Shown here piece after piece: positions 12,730 through 24,475 of a stretch of 64,000 nt of DNA. The stretch's first letter is position 1. Every line of letters starts with the position of its first letter. The notes beneath the pieces are model-generated. The model did no database searches. It had not been told where the DNA came from and was given only the letters and a program-made list of their open reading frames with translations. The DNA is taken from positions 26,073,385 to 26,137,384 of the forward strand of contig CM070594.1 in the NCBI GenBank assembly GCA_036346395.1. The letters are read 5' to 3'. A program made the position numbers and the translations under genes. The stretch comes from Hsuehochloa calcarea. Its lineage: Eukaryota > Streptophyta > Magnoliopsida > Poales > Poaceae.

Positions 12730-13430
12730 ATCGAAATATCATATGGTTAATTAGAAATCTATGTGTTTGCCTACGGATCAGGGTGGTTCAGGTGTCCTGG
12801 ACTGGACTGGATGCCATGAACACTGCTCTTATTTAAGGAAAATGGCTTTGAAAGCCGATGAATGAAAATGGCCTCTGGCAGGAGTTTCTTAGGAACAAAT
12901 ATTTAGACTCTAGAACTCTGTCCCATGTAACTACTAGACCAGGGCATTCTCAATTCTGGACTCTAGAACTCTGTCCCATGTAACTACTAGATCAGGGCAT
13001 TCTCAATTCTGGATCCGTCTTTTAGATGTAAGATGATCATTGGAGATGGTTCAAGTAAAAGATTCTGGGAGGATGTGTGGCTGGGCAATGTTTCCCTACC
13101 ACACAAATATCCCAGTCTGCACAATTTTGTTCAGTAAAAATGTGACTGTTTCTCAAGTTTGCTCTGAAGGATGGGGTGTGTTCACCTTCAGAAGGACGCT
13201 TTAGAGTGATACTCCGTCCTCTTGGGAAAATCTACGGGAAGAATGTCAAAGGATATGTTTACATGATTATGATGACAATCTGCCTCATGGATCAGAATTG
13301 GATTCGGAACACAAAACAACACCCACCGGTGGTGGTTCTCAAGAAATATAAGGATCTTTGGCACTGTTTACATAATTTTCCTATGCAACCGAACGAGTAG
13401 GATTTCGTCACTTGGCGATGGACAACAGAG
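12730..13430 (+). pseudogene. LINE ORF2 C-terminal remnant (RT tail with zf-RVT-like domain)
   Basis: Conceptual plus-strand translation with several stops and shifts matches the end of plant non-LTR retrotransposon ORF2. About 12840-12980 reads GLWQEFLRNKYL with SRTLSHV. About 13020-13110 reads IIGDGSSKRFWEDVWLGN. Further on come a serine/tryptophan region (SEGWG, 13165) and DLWHCLHNF with DFVTWRW near 13350-13430. The IGDG..FWED.WLGN block is typical of the zinc-binding reverse-transcriptase-associated domain. The polymerase core and endonuclease are not present, as expected for a 5'-truncated or decayed LINE. A 53-bp tandem duplication interrupts it. Confidence 0.75.
12908..13013. repeat. 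Perfect-register tandem duplication of 53 bp
   Basis: 12908-12960 and 12961-13013 are identical except for one C/T difference; the unit starts ctctagaactctgtcccatg. It lies inside the LINE remnant. Confidence 0.97.
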
Positions 13431-13862
13431 ACTTTTTAAAATAATATTTTTTAAAAAAAATTATAAAAATAAATAGTCGATCCAAAAAATAACAAAAATG
13501 AGTTCTGTGGCCGGTTGAACTGGCGATAGGCTCCTGTCACCAGTTCACCTGGCGATAGATACATTTCCCCATCATTGCGGTTCAACATTACATCGCTTGA
13601 TTGAAATGGCGGCAGAACTCGTCGTCGATTCTCAAAAAGAGGAGGGAAGGGAGAGGAGTAAAGGGGAGGAGAGAAGCTAGCGAAGCGCTGCCCGTCCGGT
13701 TGCCCACCTACAAGCTAATTTTTTTGAACCGAATGAATTAGATAGTTTTGGATGTACGTTTGCGTAGTGTAGTATATTGTACATAATTCTTTTCGGTGGG
13801 TAGTCTTGTCTAGATATGTGGTTAATCGTGGAAATGTTCTTCATTGTGCAGTGCATTAATCA

Positions 13863-14640
13863 TGTCAGACGTCACCAATTTCAAAATTTACTACGGTTCG
13901 GGGACTATTCTGGAGGGTCCTGAGGGGATTGATCTGCGTTATTTCTAATCGGCAACTGTGCACCTGCCAAGAACAAAGGGGTGTACATGGGACGCTATGA
14001 TATGGTTGTTGTTTCACACATTATAAGTGGACCGTGATGTGTATAATATGAGATTGAGTTGCTTTGCCGCCCGAGCACCACAACCCACATATTTGGCGAG
14101 ATAGAGAGGGTGGGATTTGGTCCTTCTGGCCTAGGAAAATGCCAAACCCATTCTTATATCCGCGGCTGAACAAGAAGGGGGTGGTGATGCCGATGAAGAA
14201 GTCGGTGACTCTAGCCACAGCGCGGCGCACATAGCTGTTGACGAAGACTGGAGAAGTAGCACCTTCAATCAGGTGGGCTAGTGGGCTAGCTGACGAGAGT
14301 GGGGAGCTGGAAGCCATAATGCAAATGATGGATCAGGAATCCCCGGACAACAATGCATTATCAGAAGATGAAGGATCCGATAACGAGGATGATGTGGACC
14401 AGCTGGTGTTCCATCCTAGTGGAACACATACCAATTCGACAACCTCGTCGTCGACGAAAGCTCCCGTGTGCCATGGGAGTACGGCCAGAGCGAGGTCAAG
14501 TAAGGAGCTGTGTACAAATGCAAGGAGGCCATGTAGGAGGTGGTCAAATTCTGGGCCTTGTCGGTGCGACGAATATTCACAGTCGTCAAGTATAACCCAA
14601 GATGCTACGATGTGAAGTGCGAAATAGAGGGATGCCTTTA
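13863..14640 (+). pseudogene. MULE (MuDR-type) transposase, N-terminal fragment
   Basis: From ATG 13863 the plus strand reads MSDVTNFKIYYGSGTI, the usual opening of grass MULE transposases, followed by a broken stretch with stops. Frames through 14350-14640 then give NTYQFDNLVVDES, VPWEYGQSEV, KCKEAM and FWALSVRRIFTVVKYNP. That is the MuDR DNA-binding region that precedes the catalytic core. At least two stops and one frame change lie in this segment. It ends abruptly at about 14640, where copia gag sequence starts. The C-terminal half of a MULE transposase in the same orientation resumes at 29690, so the two are inferred to be parts of one interrupted element. Confidence 0.75.
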
Positions 14641-15144
14641 TCTCAATGGCGGTAGCCTTTATGATACGGCCATATCTACAACCAAAGCATTGCAAAAGGT
14701 AAAAAAAAATATTGTGAAGGCCGATAGGGTGGATGGGGATGCTGGCCAACGAGAGGAGACGTTCTCTCGGGATAAAATCCTAGCGCGTGCGTGCAGTCAA
14801 GAAAGACATGTGGTGGGATGGCAGCAAGGGTTGCATTGGCGTCAGAAGAAGCATCAAGTGCATGGAACAAGTTTGTGCAAGAAGATAAGAGAAGGAAAGC
14901 CCACAACACAAGGGAAACCAAGAGGGAGATTTGGCCATGCATGGAGAGGACGTCAGGAACATGGCATGTGGGTTGGTTCAGTTTGGATCCAATTCAGACA
15001 GCCAATTGGTGATTAATATTTTATTCCAAAACTAGAATAGTTTAAATTCTAATTAAAGAAAGCATTTTTTTTGGTTTGTTTACTGTTACGGTTACTGTAG
15101 CAACTCGGACACTGTTCATCCGATTTTTGTGCTTGCGTGGGAGG

Positions 15145-15154
15145 CTATATAAAC
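15145..15154 (+). promoter_or_regulatory. LTR TATA box (left LTR)
   Basis: ctatataaac, repeated at 17305-17314 in the right LTR, in a shared ggaggctatataaaccccc context. It sets plus-strand transcription of the element. Confidence 0.6.
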
Positions 15155-15839
15155 CCCCATGGCCGCACCATATGGAGGACAAGTTATGATTTAGATAATA
15201 AAAATCAGAAAAGTCGTTTTGGCGCATATCGTGTGTTCTTGAGTCGTGATATGAGTTAGAGAGATTGAGGGAGAAAGATTGAGAGCAAGATCAAGATATC
15301 TATCTCTTGTTTCGGAGTACTATTCACCGAACGCTACTACTTGCAATTCAATCTATTAGATTGGTTTGTGAGTATATTGATTTTCTTACAATTCAATTCA
15401 CCGAATTGGTTTGTGAGATTGCTATCGATCTTCGAGTGTACCGTGAAAGATTGGGCCAACAATCGAGATTCATCTAATCAACTAGGTGGATCGATGTCGT
15501 GGTATCGAGCTTGATTGTTCACGGTGCTTGTTGCTACGAAGATCAAGTATCGACATGGCCGTCTGAAGGACATGAAGTTGGTCATGCAATTCACTACACT
15601 ATAGATCAATGTGAGGAGGATCCACTCCACGATCCGAGCTACATATTCTTCAATCGGTGTCGAGTGGGGAACACAGATTGTGCTATGATGATCGATCACG
15701 GGAAGCTTGACAAACGCCGCAACCCAAACACTTGTGGATGATTGGGGTTGATCACAAAGCCACATCCGAGCCATATCTATTGCTTTGGAGGTTCAAGCAC
15801 ATTCGATCACAAAACAAGTGGAGGTAAAATTTTCTTTGG

Positions 15840-16703
15840 ATGGGTATCTTCTTTGTTGTTACTTGTGACGTGATTCCTATGCATATGAGAGCATGTTCGT
15901 TGGTGATTGGTGCATATTGGTTGAAAGAACAGCACATACATCGAGTTGCATCACGCCCCGTCATGCGGTACTCCTTTCCATGGAGAGGAACACGAAAGGA
16001 CATTACATCTTGGTCCTCGTCAAGGTACTTTGAAGATAGACAGCGACGAGACAAGGCCCAAGGAGACATTAAAGAGCAGCAGCAAAGGCTAAAGGCCAAG
16101 AAACGTGAAGAAGAACGGTTGGCCGGGGAAGAACAGAAGAAATTAGAATTGGCGACCCTTCTTTCTACCCAAAAACAGCAAGGGGTGTCGTTCCATGATG
16201 ACAAAACTACTAATGAGGCACCACAAGATGGTCTTTGTATGCTGACCAAGACGGTTCGAGTTGACAACACTTCCATTCTCACAACGGGGCAGCGAACCAA
16301 CGTTTTCAAATCTGAGTGCAAAATCAATGGCAAAGTTTACAAGCTTATCGTTGATGGTGGAAGCTACAACAATATCATTAGCAACGATTTGGTGCAAGCT
16401 TTGGGGTTGACAACCTGGCAACATCCAGAACCGTATTATGCACAATGGTTACATAATGTCGATAAACTGAAAATTACTCATCGTGTCAAAGTTTGTTTTT
16501 CAGTAGGAGACTATCACGACAAAGTGGAGTGTGACGTCGTGCCTATGCATGCATGTCACTTGTTGTTGGGGCGTCCGTGGCAGTATGATCGCAATGCTAC
16601 GCACCACGGAGGTCCAACAAGTACTCTTTGGTGCATCGGGAAGATCATATACTGTGTGTCCTATGCCGTAGAATTCTATTCATGCCGAGGAGATCATAGC
16701 TAA
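15840..16703 (+). CDS. Gag/retropepsin-like protein of the non-autonomous LTR element
   Basis: Open frame of 287 codons, the only long one in the element. Residues about 60-110 are highly charged (RQRRDKAQ, KAKKREEERLAGEEQKK) and predicted to be coiled coil, as in gag C-termini. Residues about 155-250 form a retropepsin-like domain, with CKINGKVYKLIVDGGS at the first catalytic loop and LLLGRPWQYDRNATHHG at the C-terminal hydrophobic-Gly motif. The catalytic loop reads DGGS rather than DSGA/DTGA; plant gypsy polyproteins with DGGS are familiar to me, so this may be a family trait. After HHGG a frameshift is likely, because the continuation fits better in another frame. A real start is uncertain. 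Confidence 0.65.
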   Translation: MGIFFVVTCDVIPMHMRACSLVIGAYWLKEQHIHRVASRPVMRYSFPWRGTRKDITSWSSSRYFEDRQRRDKAQGDIKEQQQRLKAKKREEERLAGEEQKKLELATLLSTQKQQGVSFHDDKTTNEAPQDGLCMLTKTVRVDNTSILTTGQRTNVFKSECKINGKVYKLIVDGGSYNNIISNDLVQALGLTTWQHPEPYYAQWLHNVDKLKITHRVKVCFSVGDYHDKVECDVVPMHACHLLLGRPWQYDRNATHHGGPTSTLWCIGKIIYCVSYAVEFYSCRGDHS

Positions 16704-17654
16704 AAAGACGATCGTGAAGACTACCCGATGGAGATTCCTGAGGTTACACAAAAGACGAGGACGTCTTTTCTTGAAGAAAGGGAGGATGATACGGCCATAT
16801 CTACAACCAAAGCATTGCAAAAGGTAAAACAAAATATTGTGAAGGCCGATAGGGTGGATGGGGATGCTGGCCAACGAGAGGACGTTCTCTTGGGATAAAA
16901 CCCTAAGCGCGTGCGTCTGATCAAGAAAGACATGTGGTGGGATGGCAGCAAGGGTTGCATTGGCGTCAGAAGAAGCATCAAGTGCATGGAACAAGTTTGT
17001 GCAAGAAGCTAAGAGAAGGAAAGCCCACAACACAAGGGAAACCAAGAGGGAGATTTGGCCATGCATGGAGAGGACGTCAGAACATGGCATGTGGGTTGGT
17101 TCATTTGGATCCAATTGAATGACCAATTGGTGATTAATATTTTATTCCAAAACTAGAATAGTTTAAATTCTAATTAAAGAAAGCATTTTTGGTTCGCATG
17201 AACGATGAATCGACTCGGATTATCGTTCACGTGAGCGAGAATCGGATCTGAGCATTGTAGCAACTCGGATACTGTTCATCCGATTTTTGTGCTTGCGTGG
17301 GAGGCTATATAAACCCCCCATGGCCGCACCATATGGAGGACAAGTTATGATTTAGATAATAAAAATCAGAAAAACGGCGCATATCGTGTGTTCTTGAGTC
17401 GTGATATGAGTTGGAGAGATTGAGGGAGAAAGATTGAGAGCAAGATCAAGATATCTATCTCTTGTTTCGGAGTACTATTCACCGAACGCTACTACTTGCA
17501 ATTCAATCTATTAGATTGGTTTGTGAGTATATTGATTTTCTTACAATTTAATTCACCGAATTGGTTTGTGAGATTGCTACTGATCTTCGAGTGTACCGTG
17601 AAAGATTGGGCCAACAACCAGGATTCATCTAATCAACTAGGTGGATCTGTATCA

Positions 17655-18152
17655 CTTTATCTCCCACTCCTTGGTGTTGATTGCAGCCAAGAAGTGGGTG
17701 GCATTTCCAGACTGAGAATATTTAATACCAACAGCTTTCATCTGATTAATCACTATATTAAAACGACTAAAAATTTCATCGATGCTCTCTCCAGGACGCA
17801 TCTCGAATTTGTTATATTCACGCTTATAGACTGTCTGACGTACTTTCTTGATTTGAGACGAACCCTCGTGGTAGGTTTAGAGGGTGTTCCAAATCTCGTG
17901 CGCAGGCTCAAGATTGCAAATCCGATCATACTCCTGTCTACCAAGCCCACCATATAAGAGGTATTTTGCCTTATTGTTGTTAGCCAAGAGGGCTGCTGAA
18001 GCCGGCGTAGCAACTTCGGGAACAACGAGCGGGGCTCAAACAACCTCCCATATAGCTTGTCCTCTGCTCTCAAGGAAGACTCGCATGCGATTCTTCCAAT
18101 AGGCATAGTCGTTCCAATCGAAGATATGCGGCTTGGTGGAATACCTATCCAT
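17655..18152 (-). pseudogene. Copia gag N-terminal remnant left of the shared LTR
   Basis: Minus-strand sequence nearly identical to 27425-27921, the start of gag in the complete copia copy. It starts near ATG 18152 and covers the first ~165 residues (KPHIF, WEV and GESIDEIF-type motifs in frame with several changes). Left of 17655 it is interrupted by the TGATAC element and resumes for only ~20 bp (14641-14661) before MULE sequence. The following leader has a PBS (complement of cgggctctgatacca, 18194-18208) next to the LTR at 18211. The gag therefore belongs to a second copia unit that used 18211-19975 as its 5' LTR. Confidence 0.85.
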
Positions 18153-18210
18153 CGCCAAGATCAGTGGCCGGTTAAGATCAAGATTGAACTAACCGGGCTC
18201 TGATACCACT

Positions 18211-19975
18211 TGTTGGACCGAAAAGGCGACTAGAGGGGGGTGAAGAGGAGCACGCCCACTTTTTCACAAATAATAGATTCAATAAGATTTTATTCCAATA
18301 GCTATGGAAGCTATGAAGATCAATACACAAGTACAGCGGAAGACTAGTAGTGAATCCAATCTAACCCCCGAAGCAAAACAACGAAAATCAACACAATCTA
18401 AAATTCTAAGTGTTGGGCGGTCTGACCTATGTATCAATGGAGATCGGACCGGTGACCTTGGGCGGTTGGACCGGTGACCTTGGGCGGTCTGATCGCCAGC
18501 CTGATGAACAGAGAAAATATCCCGAAAAACGAAGTTGCAAATAGATGTAACTTTTGATCTACAACTCCAAACTCGATGAAACTTGGAACACACTTTATCT
18601 AGGATGTCAGGAACCTATTCCAATCGAAGATCGTGAAAATCCTTGGAAAAATTACAACCCTTTTCCGTTTGAGAGGAGGATGGTTCAAAACCGAGTCAAA
18701 ACGAAAACTAGATCCAAAATCTTGCTCGTGGGTGATTGATGATCAAGATGATCCTAGATATGTTCCCACATGTCACAGAAAGCTAGATCACGTGAAGGAA
18801 TCAAGCAAAAACTCGCGGATCAAATAAACATTCAAAATCACCAAATAGAGAGAAGGAAAGCAAAGAGACAAAACTTTGAGCAAACTTTCCTTGAATTGAT
18901 TTGATAAGATTTGGGTTTACATCCACATCATCAATGGAGGATAATGCTCAATCCAAGAGCACGAAATCAAATCAAAACTCTCTAGAATCGTAACCTCCAC
19001 AAATACTCTCCCTAAGCAAATTAGGGATTCAATACAATGAAAGGGTTGAAAAAGTGGTGCAGTCACCTCCCTCCTCTATTTATAGTGGAGGCTTAGAGCT
19101 TCTAGAAGATTGACTCAATTGAGCTCCCGTTAAGGCCCATCACAAACGGGTCACACACGCATTAAAGCACCGTCTTTATCGTCTGTTGACCTAATCAGCT
19201 TCACCTTGCGCCATCTTGCGCCGCGGATTGGCAAAAAGTCACTCTTGTCCATTCTGCACCACGCTTGAGTTCATTGACCTCACCCGGCATCGTCGATCGT
19301 TCTGGACCTCAGCTCTCCAAGCCTAGTCCCGATTATCGTCGCCGTTGACCGTTGTTGACCACCAAGCAACCTGCACACCAATAGACAAGCAAATCGAATC
19401 CAGGAACAAGTTCATCACAACTTGATCCATATTAGTCAAAATATGCATCATGCAACACATATGCACTGGAACTCATGGCTTTGACCTAACAACCAAACAT
19501 CGCCGCCACGAAGGACGACAATACAAGTGAAATCCGGTCAGACCGCCACCATGGCCGGTCTGACCGCCACCTGTTGGTCGGCCTGACCGCACAGCTGGGA
19601 CTTCTGAAACCTACTGGAATTTTCAAACCAATAGAACTATTGCCTGGAGACTCAAAAAATTATGGGACCAAGTGCAATAGAATCTCCTCTCTTGCCTACA
19701 CCCTCTATTTTTGGCCCAGCTCAAAACTCCACATATGTATTTGGTTGGTCTGACCGCCGGCATGGCCGGTCGGACTGCCACTGGCCGGTTCAACCGCCAG
19801 GGGTGGCCGGTAGGACTGCCCTCTAGCCGGTCTGACCACCGCTTTGGCTGGTCAGACCGCCTGAGACCTGACAACAGACAACATTGCCAAAAATGAGCGT
19901 TTCGACAAACCTTCAACGCCATTGCCAATTGTCACATTATCCTAAGATCATGAGCATATCCCCATGATATCCACA
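18211..19975 (-). mobile_element. Copia LTR (shared, serves as 3' LTR of the complete unit)
   Basis: 1765 bp running TGTTGGACCG .. ATATCCACA in plus-strand sense. It is adjoined on the left by a PBS and gag and on the right by a polypurine tract (complement of atctcccccttg, 19976-19987). It aligns along its length with 27978-29689 and more loosely with 59487-61390. A TATA box on the minus strand (ctataaatag) is at 19076-19085. Two clusters of palindromic GGTC(N)GACC motifs lie at 18415-18500 and 19530-19870. Confidence 0.92.
19076..19085 (-). promoter_or_regulatory. Copia LTR TATA box
   Basis: Minus strand ctataaatag in a ccactataaatagaggagg context. The same site occurs at 28837-28846 and, slightly changed, at 60440-60449 in the sister LTRs. 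Confidence 0.6.
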
Positions 19976-21736
19976 ATCTCCCCCTTGATGAACACATTGG
20001 CAATAATCCAGAAAATGTAATTTGGAGGTTTGAAAATTAAAATACTTTCGTTTTCGCATAAAAGCACAACTTGGTCCATAAGCAAGAGAAAGTAATGGAA
20101 ATGACCAAGCTGGCATCAGAATAGCACAGGCAGGTGAGATAAGGAAAAAGAAAGCATAAAAACTTTAAATTCCAGAAAAGAGTTCAAAATCTCACTTAAG
20201 GTCCATATGAAAGAACAATTGTTCAATTGACCTTTGATCATCGTGAGGATTAAGAAATGCAATTCAAGTTCAGAAAAGGCAATAAGACGATAAGAATGCA
20301 ATTCAAATGCCCCCCTAACTATGATCCTCAGATTTCAGAAAATTACAAATTCTCCAATTTTCTCCCCCTTTTTAACATTTTTATATCTTCTCCCCTTTAT
20401 ACAATATTGAAATATCTTCTCCCCATTTGACAATGGAATCATCAAGGAATCAAGCCTTCCTCTCGTCCAGAGATAACAAATGCAGAATGGAGAAAGAAGC
20501 ATAAGAAAGAGTATACATGAAGTGCAATGGAGTGGCTTCATTTTTGTATTTTTTTTAATTTTTGATTACAAGAAGCTTTGGAGATTACCCAAAACAACAA
20601 GCAAGCATTTCTAATATTGCAAAAACAACATATCAAGCATAACAGCGCTAGTAGGATCAAGATAACACATATATATCAAAGCTAAGCTCGAAGGCTCAAT
20701 ATAAAGCAATAAATTTGATCAATTTAAGCAAAGCTTCAAATTTAGCAAGTTCATCAACAGTGGTCCTAAAATGATATTGGCCATGTCAAAATATCAATGT
20801 GAGATCAAAAATCTAACAATGACCACATTAAGAGACAAACAGATCCTGAATTGAATCATTTTGCTCAAATTTCTCAAACGTCCATTTTTCAACAGTTTTT
20901 CATTTGCAATGAATATGGAAGTTGACTAATGGTCTAACTTAGTAACAAGATCCTGGACTAGGAGCCATCCACAAACTCATCCTAAGCTTCGACCAGAAGT
21001 TGATTAAAGGTATATCTTAGTGAAGAAGATCTTGGACTAGGAGCCATCCACAAACTCTTCCTAAGCTTCTACCAGGGTGACAAATCTTGAGGTTCATGTC
21101 AGTTGTGACACGCAGTCCCCATGAGATCGTCTGGATCATCAAACTATCTACAAGTTCATGTCTTTGACATACAGTCTCGTTAGAGTAGTTTGGCACAATT
21201 TAAGCATAAGACAATCTTAAATTTTGGTTTTTTATATTTCACAAGAGCAGTTTTAGATTCTCAAGAACACAAGAAGCTCAAGTAATGGTTAATTTTAGAT
21301 TCAAGAGCTAACAAAGCAATTTTGACAGGGCCAATGTCACAAAAGGAGCACTAATTGCGCAATTAGCTAAAACATCCACAAATTGCAGTTTTAGTTCGAG
21401 TTGTTTTAGAGTTCTAGCTCATACAGCAAAGACTTAGCTACATATGTGAAAGTATGATAATTCTAGCAAGTCAAAGAACTAGACATGGAATTGAGCAAGA
21501 ATTGAAATTCTAAAGCTCCGAAGGGTAATAAGCAAAGCTTCATAAATTTTAAAAGATAAGAAGAAAAGCTTATATTACAATGCATCTTTTTGGATTTTTC
21601 ATAAGAATGCAATATAATACAATGAGATGCAAGAAAAACCTAAAAACCTAAAAAGTTCAAAAAGATCAACAAGTTCAGAAAAGAACAAGGAAAGATCAGA
21701 AGAACAAGGTAAGTTCAGAAAAGAACCAACTCCCCC
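19976..21736 (-). other. Copia 3' non-coding tail
   Basis: AT-rich stretch between the RNase H stop and the polypurine tract. It contains several ctccccctt / ctccccattt runs (complement of purine tracts, 20355-20430) and no coding frame. It aligns loosely with 61391-62780 of the third copia copy. Confidence 0.75.
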
Positions 21737-22396
21737 TCAAACCAACCCATAGGGGTAAATTACCCCTAACTCACTCCTCAAGGTGGCAAACCTTATTGGG
21801 TCTAAAGGTTTGGTGAGGATATCAGCCAATTGAGCCTCGGACTCCACAAAGTGCAGCACAATATCATCCTTTTCGACATGGTCTCTAAGGAAGTGGTAGC
21901 GAATGTCTATGTGCTTGGTCCTAGAGTGTTGCATTGGGTTTTTAGCAATGTTAATAGCAGAAGTATTATCACAGAAAAGAGGAACACTAGCAAAATTTAA
22001 CCCACAGTCCTTAAGAGTGGATACCATCCACAAAATCAGACTACAGCAACTAGCAGTAGCTACATATTCAGGTTCAGCAGTGGATTGTGCAACAGAGGAC
22101 TGCTTCCTAGAAGACCAAGAGACAAGAGAAGTGACTAGGAAGTGACAAGTGCCTGAGGTACTCTTCTTATTTAGCCGACAGCCCGCAAAATCAAAATCAG
22201 AAAACCCCCGAATGGACAAAGACGAAGAACATGAATACCAAATGCCATACAAGAGGGTAGAGTGTAAATACCTGAATATGCGCTTAACGGCTTGGCGATG
22301 GAAAGCTCTCGGAGACGCCTGAAACCTCGCACAGAGACAGACCGTGAAGTGGATGTTCGGTCTTGAGGCCATCATGTACAGGAGGGAGCCGATCAT
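21737..22396 (-). pseudogene. Copia RNase H domain
   Basis: About 219 residues in the same frame as the RT, from which an in-frame stop at about 22410 separates it. Motifs: MIGSLLYMMASRPNIHF at the N-terminus, FSDFDFAGC (catalytic Asp region), SSRKQSSVAQSTAE (catalytic Glu region, followed by PEY where AEY is usual), DNTSAINIAKNP and RTKHIDIRYHFLRDHV, ending LADILTKPLD. This is the expected end of a copia polyprotein. Confidence 0.9.
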
Positions 22397-22411
22397 GCTG
22401 CGGTACTCGCG

Positions 22412-23098
22412 TTAATCCACGGCTTCTTCTTCCTCATCTGGATCCAAAGCAGTCGAAGTCGCCATGGGAGTGGCAATCGGCTTGCAGTCACCCATGTTGA
22501 AGCGTTTGAGCAGGTCCTTAGTGTACTTTGTCTGATGGATGAAGATCCCTTCCTTGCATTGCTTGATTTGAAGCCCCAAGAAATAATTGAGCTCTCCCAT
22601 CATACTCATCTCAAATTCCCTGGACATAGTCTCAGAAAAACTAGAAACAAGAGCATGAGAAGAACCACCAAAGATAATATCATCAACGTAAATCTGAGTA
22701 AGCAGGAAGTCATTACCATGCCTAAGAATGAACAAAGTCATGTCTACCTTACCCATCTCAAAATCATTCTTAAGCAAGAAGGTCTTAAGTCTATCATACC
22801 AGACTCTAAGAGCTTGCTTAAGACCATACAAGGCTTTGGATAGCTTGAACACATGATATGAGTTCTTGGGATTCTCAAAGCCTAGGGGTTGCCTAACATA
22901 CACTTCCTCCTCTATGTAACCATTCAAAAAGGCACTCTTAACATCCATCTGATATAATCTAAAGCCCTTAGATGCAGCAAATGCAAGCAGAATGCGAATG
23001 GCTTCTAGTCTAGCAACAAGAGCAAAGGTCTCATCAAAATCTAACACCTCAACTTGGCTAAAACCCTGAGCTACCAATCTAGCCTTGTTTATAATCAC
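22412..23098 (-). pseudogene. Copia reverse transcriptase domain
   Basis: About 228 residues with the copia RT blocks in order: KARLVAQGFSQ, MDVKSAFLNGYIEEEVYV, LSKALYGLKQA, the catalytic QIYVDDIIFGG intact, and LNYFLGLQIKQ. Upstream stops separate it from integrase although the frame is kept. Confidence 0.92.
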
Positions 23099-23485
23099 AG
23101 AACCATCCTCATTTTGTTTATTTTTAAAAACCCAACGGGTTCCTATAACATTATGGGTTTACTAGGTTCCAGACCTTGTTCCTCTCAAAATTCTCTAACT
23201 TCTCATGCATGTATTGACCCAGCTAGAATGAGATAAAGCATGTGAAATATCACGGGGTTCAAAAGAAGCAACAAAAGCAGAATGAGAGTAGAGGTTTGGA
23301 TCATGACACCTGGAGCGAGTAACTCGCTCATGGAGATTACCTATCATCTGATCCGGAGGGTGCTGCCTTTGAATGTGAAGTGACGCACCTGGAGAGCAAA
23401 GCATCTCTTCGACCTCCGCAGGTACTGCTGATGATGAAGATGCAGCAGGAGCCTCATCTGCAGGCGAAGTAGTCACAGCAGGTTC

Positions 23486-24470
23486 TTATGCTGCAATAGG
23501 AGCGTCAACAGCAGCAGGTGGAAGAATATCATCGAGTCCTTCATCATCTTCCTCTATAAATATGCTCTCTGTCATCTGTGTATCACCTGAAATATCTGAT
23601 CTAGCTCCAAGGCTAGTATCATTAAAAGTGACATTGCATGTCTCCTGAACAAGGTTAGTTTCAACATTAAAAACCCGAAAACCCCTCGAATGTGCAGGAT
23701 AACCCAGAAATAAACCATCAAAAGTTCTTAACTCAAATTTATCTAGGTTTTCTGTCTTGAGAATAAAACACTTGGATCCAAAGACTCGAAAGTGCGAGAT
23801 AGACGGTTTTCTACAAAATCGAAGCTCATAAGGAGTCTTGCCCAAAGACGGTCTAAAAAAGACACGATTGACAATATGGCAAGCAGTAGAAATAGCTTCG
23901 ACCCAAAACCTCCTCGGTGTGCTATATTCATCTAGCATCGTCCTAGCCATCTCGACTAGGGTCATGTTCTTTCTTTCCATAACACCATTTTGTTGAGGGA
24001 CGTGTGGAGAAGAGAACTGATGCTCAATTCCATGCTCAGCACAAAAGGAAGCAAAAGAGGTATTCTTGAACTCCGTGCCATTGTCACTGCGGATCGCTCT
24101 CAAGGCACTCGGAAGTTCAGAAGCCAAACGAAGAACAAGATCATGATAATGATCAAAAGCTTCAGCCTTCGAAGCAAGAAAGAACACCCAAGTGTATCTA
24201 GAAAAATCATCGACTATGATAAGAATTTATCATTTTCCACAAACTGACCGAACCCTAGCAGGACCAACAATATCAACATAAAGCAACTGTCCCGGTCCGT
24301 TAGTCATGACCATAGTCACTGAAGGTTGTGAGGCGGCAACTTGCTTGCCATGCCTACAGGGCGCACATACAGCAACCTTGACAGCTTTGAGTTTGGGCAA
24401 ACCTCTCATGAGTTCAAGGTTGCTAACTCGCGTCAGATGATTAAAACCAATGTGCCCAAAAAGACGGTGC
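23486..24470 (-). pseudogene. Copia integrase and GAG-pre-integrase region
   Basis: The open part, 23486-24187, carries the DDE core: RSDNGTEFKNTSFASFC, then VPQQNGVMERKN, followed by the usual HFRVFGSKCF C-terminal block. Upstream, 24187-24470, an interrupted stretch corresponds to the HHCC/pre-integrase domain (a cysteine pair in a CAPCRHGK-like context on the minus strand near 24340). Acidic linker sequence follows toward RT (IEEDDEGLDDI). Confidence 0.88.
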
Positions 24471-24475
24471 CAAAA

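Larger units (their letters stand above)
14662..17654 (+). mobile_element. 2993-bp non-autonomous LTR retrotransposon with TGATAC..GTATCA ends
   Basis: Complete insertion. LTR1 is 14662 to about 15499 and LTR2 is 16787-17654, both starting TGATACGGCC. LTR2 ends CTGTATCA. The 5-bp target duplication CTTTA is exact (14657-14661 and 17655-17659). A primer-binding-site-like tggtatcgagc follows LTR1 (15500-15510), and a purine tract gaagaaagggagga (16773-16786) precedes LTR2. TATA boxes ctatataaac sit at 15145 and 17305. LTR2 carries about 35-40 bp, near 17190-17255, that LTR1 lacks. The 1.3-kb interior encodes only a protease-like ORF; RT, RNase H and integrase are missing. It is inserted in copia gag sequence, since ctcaatggcggtagc on its left and tctcccactccttgg on its right join up as in the intact copy at 27410-27440. 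Confidence 0.93.
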
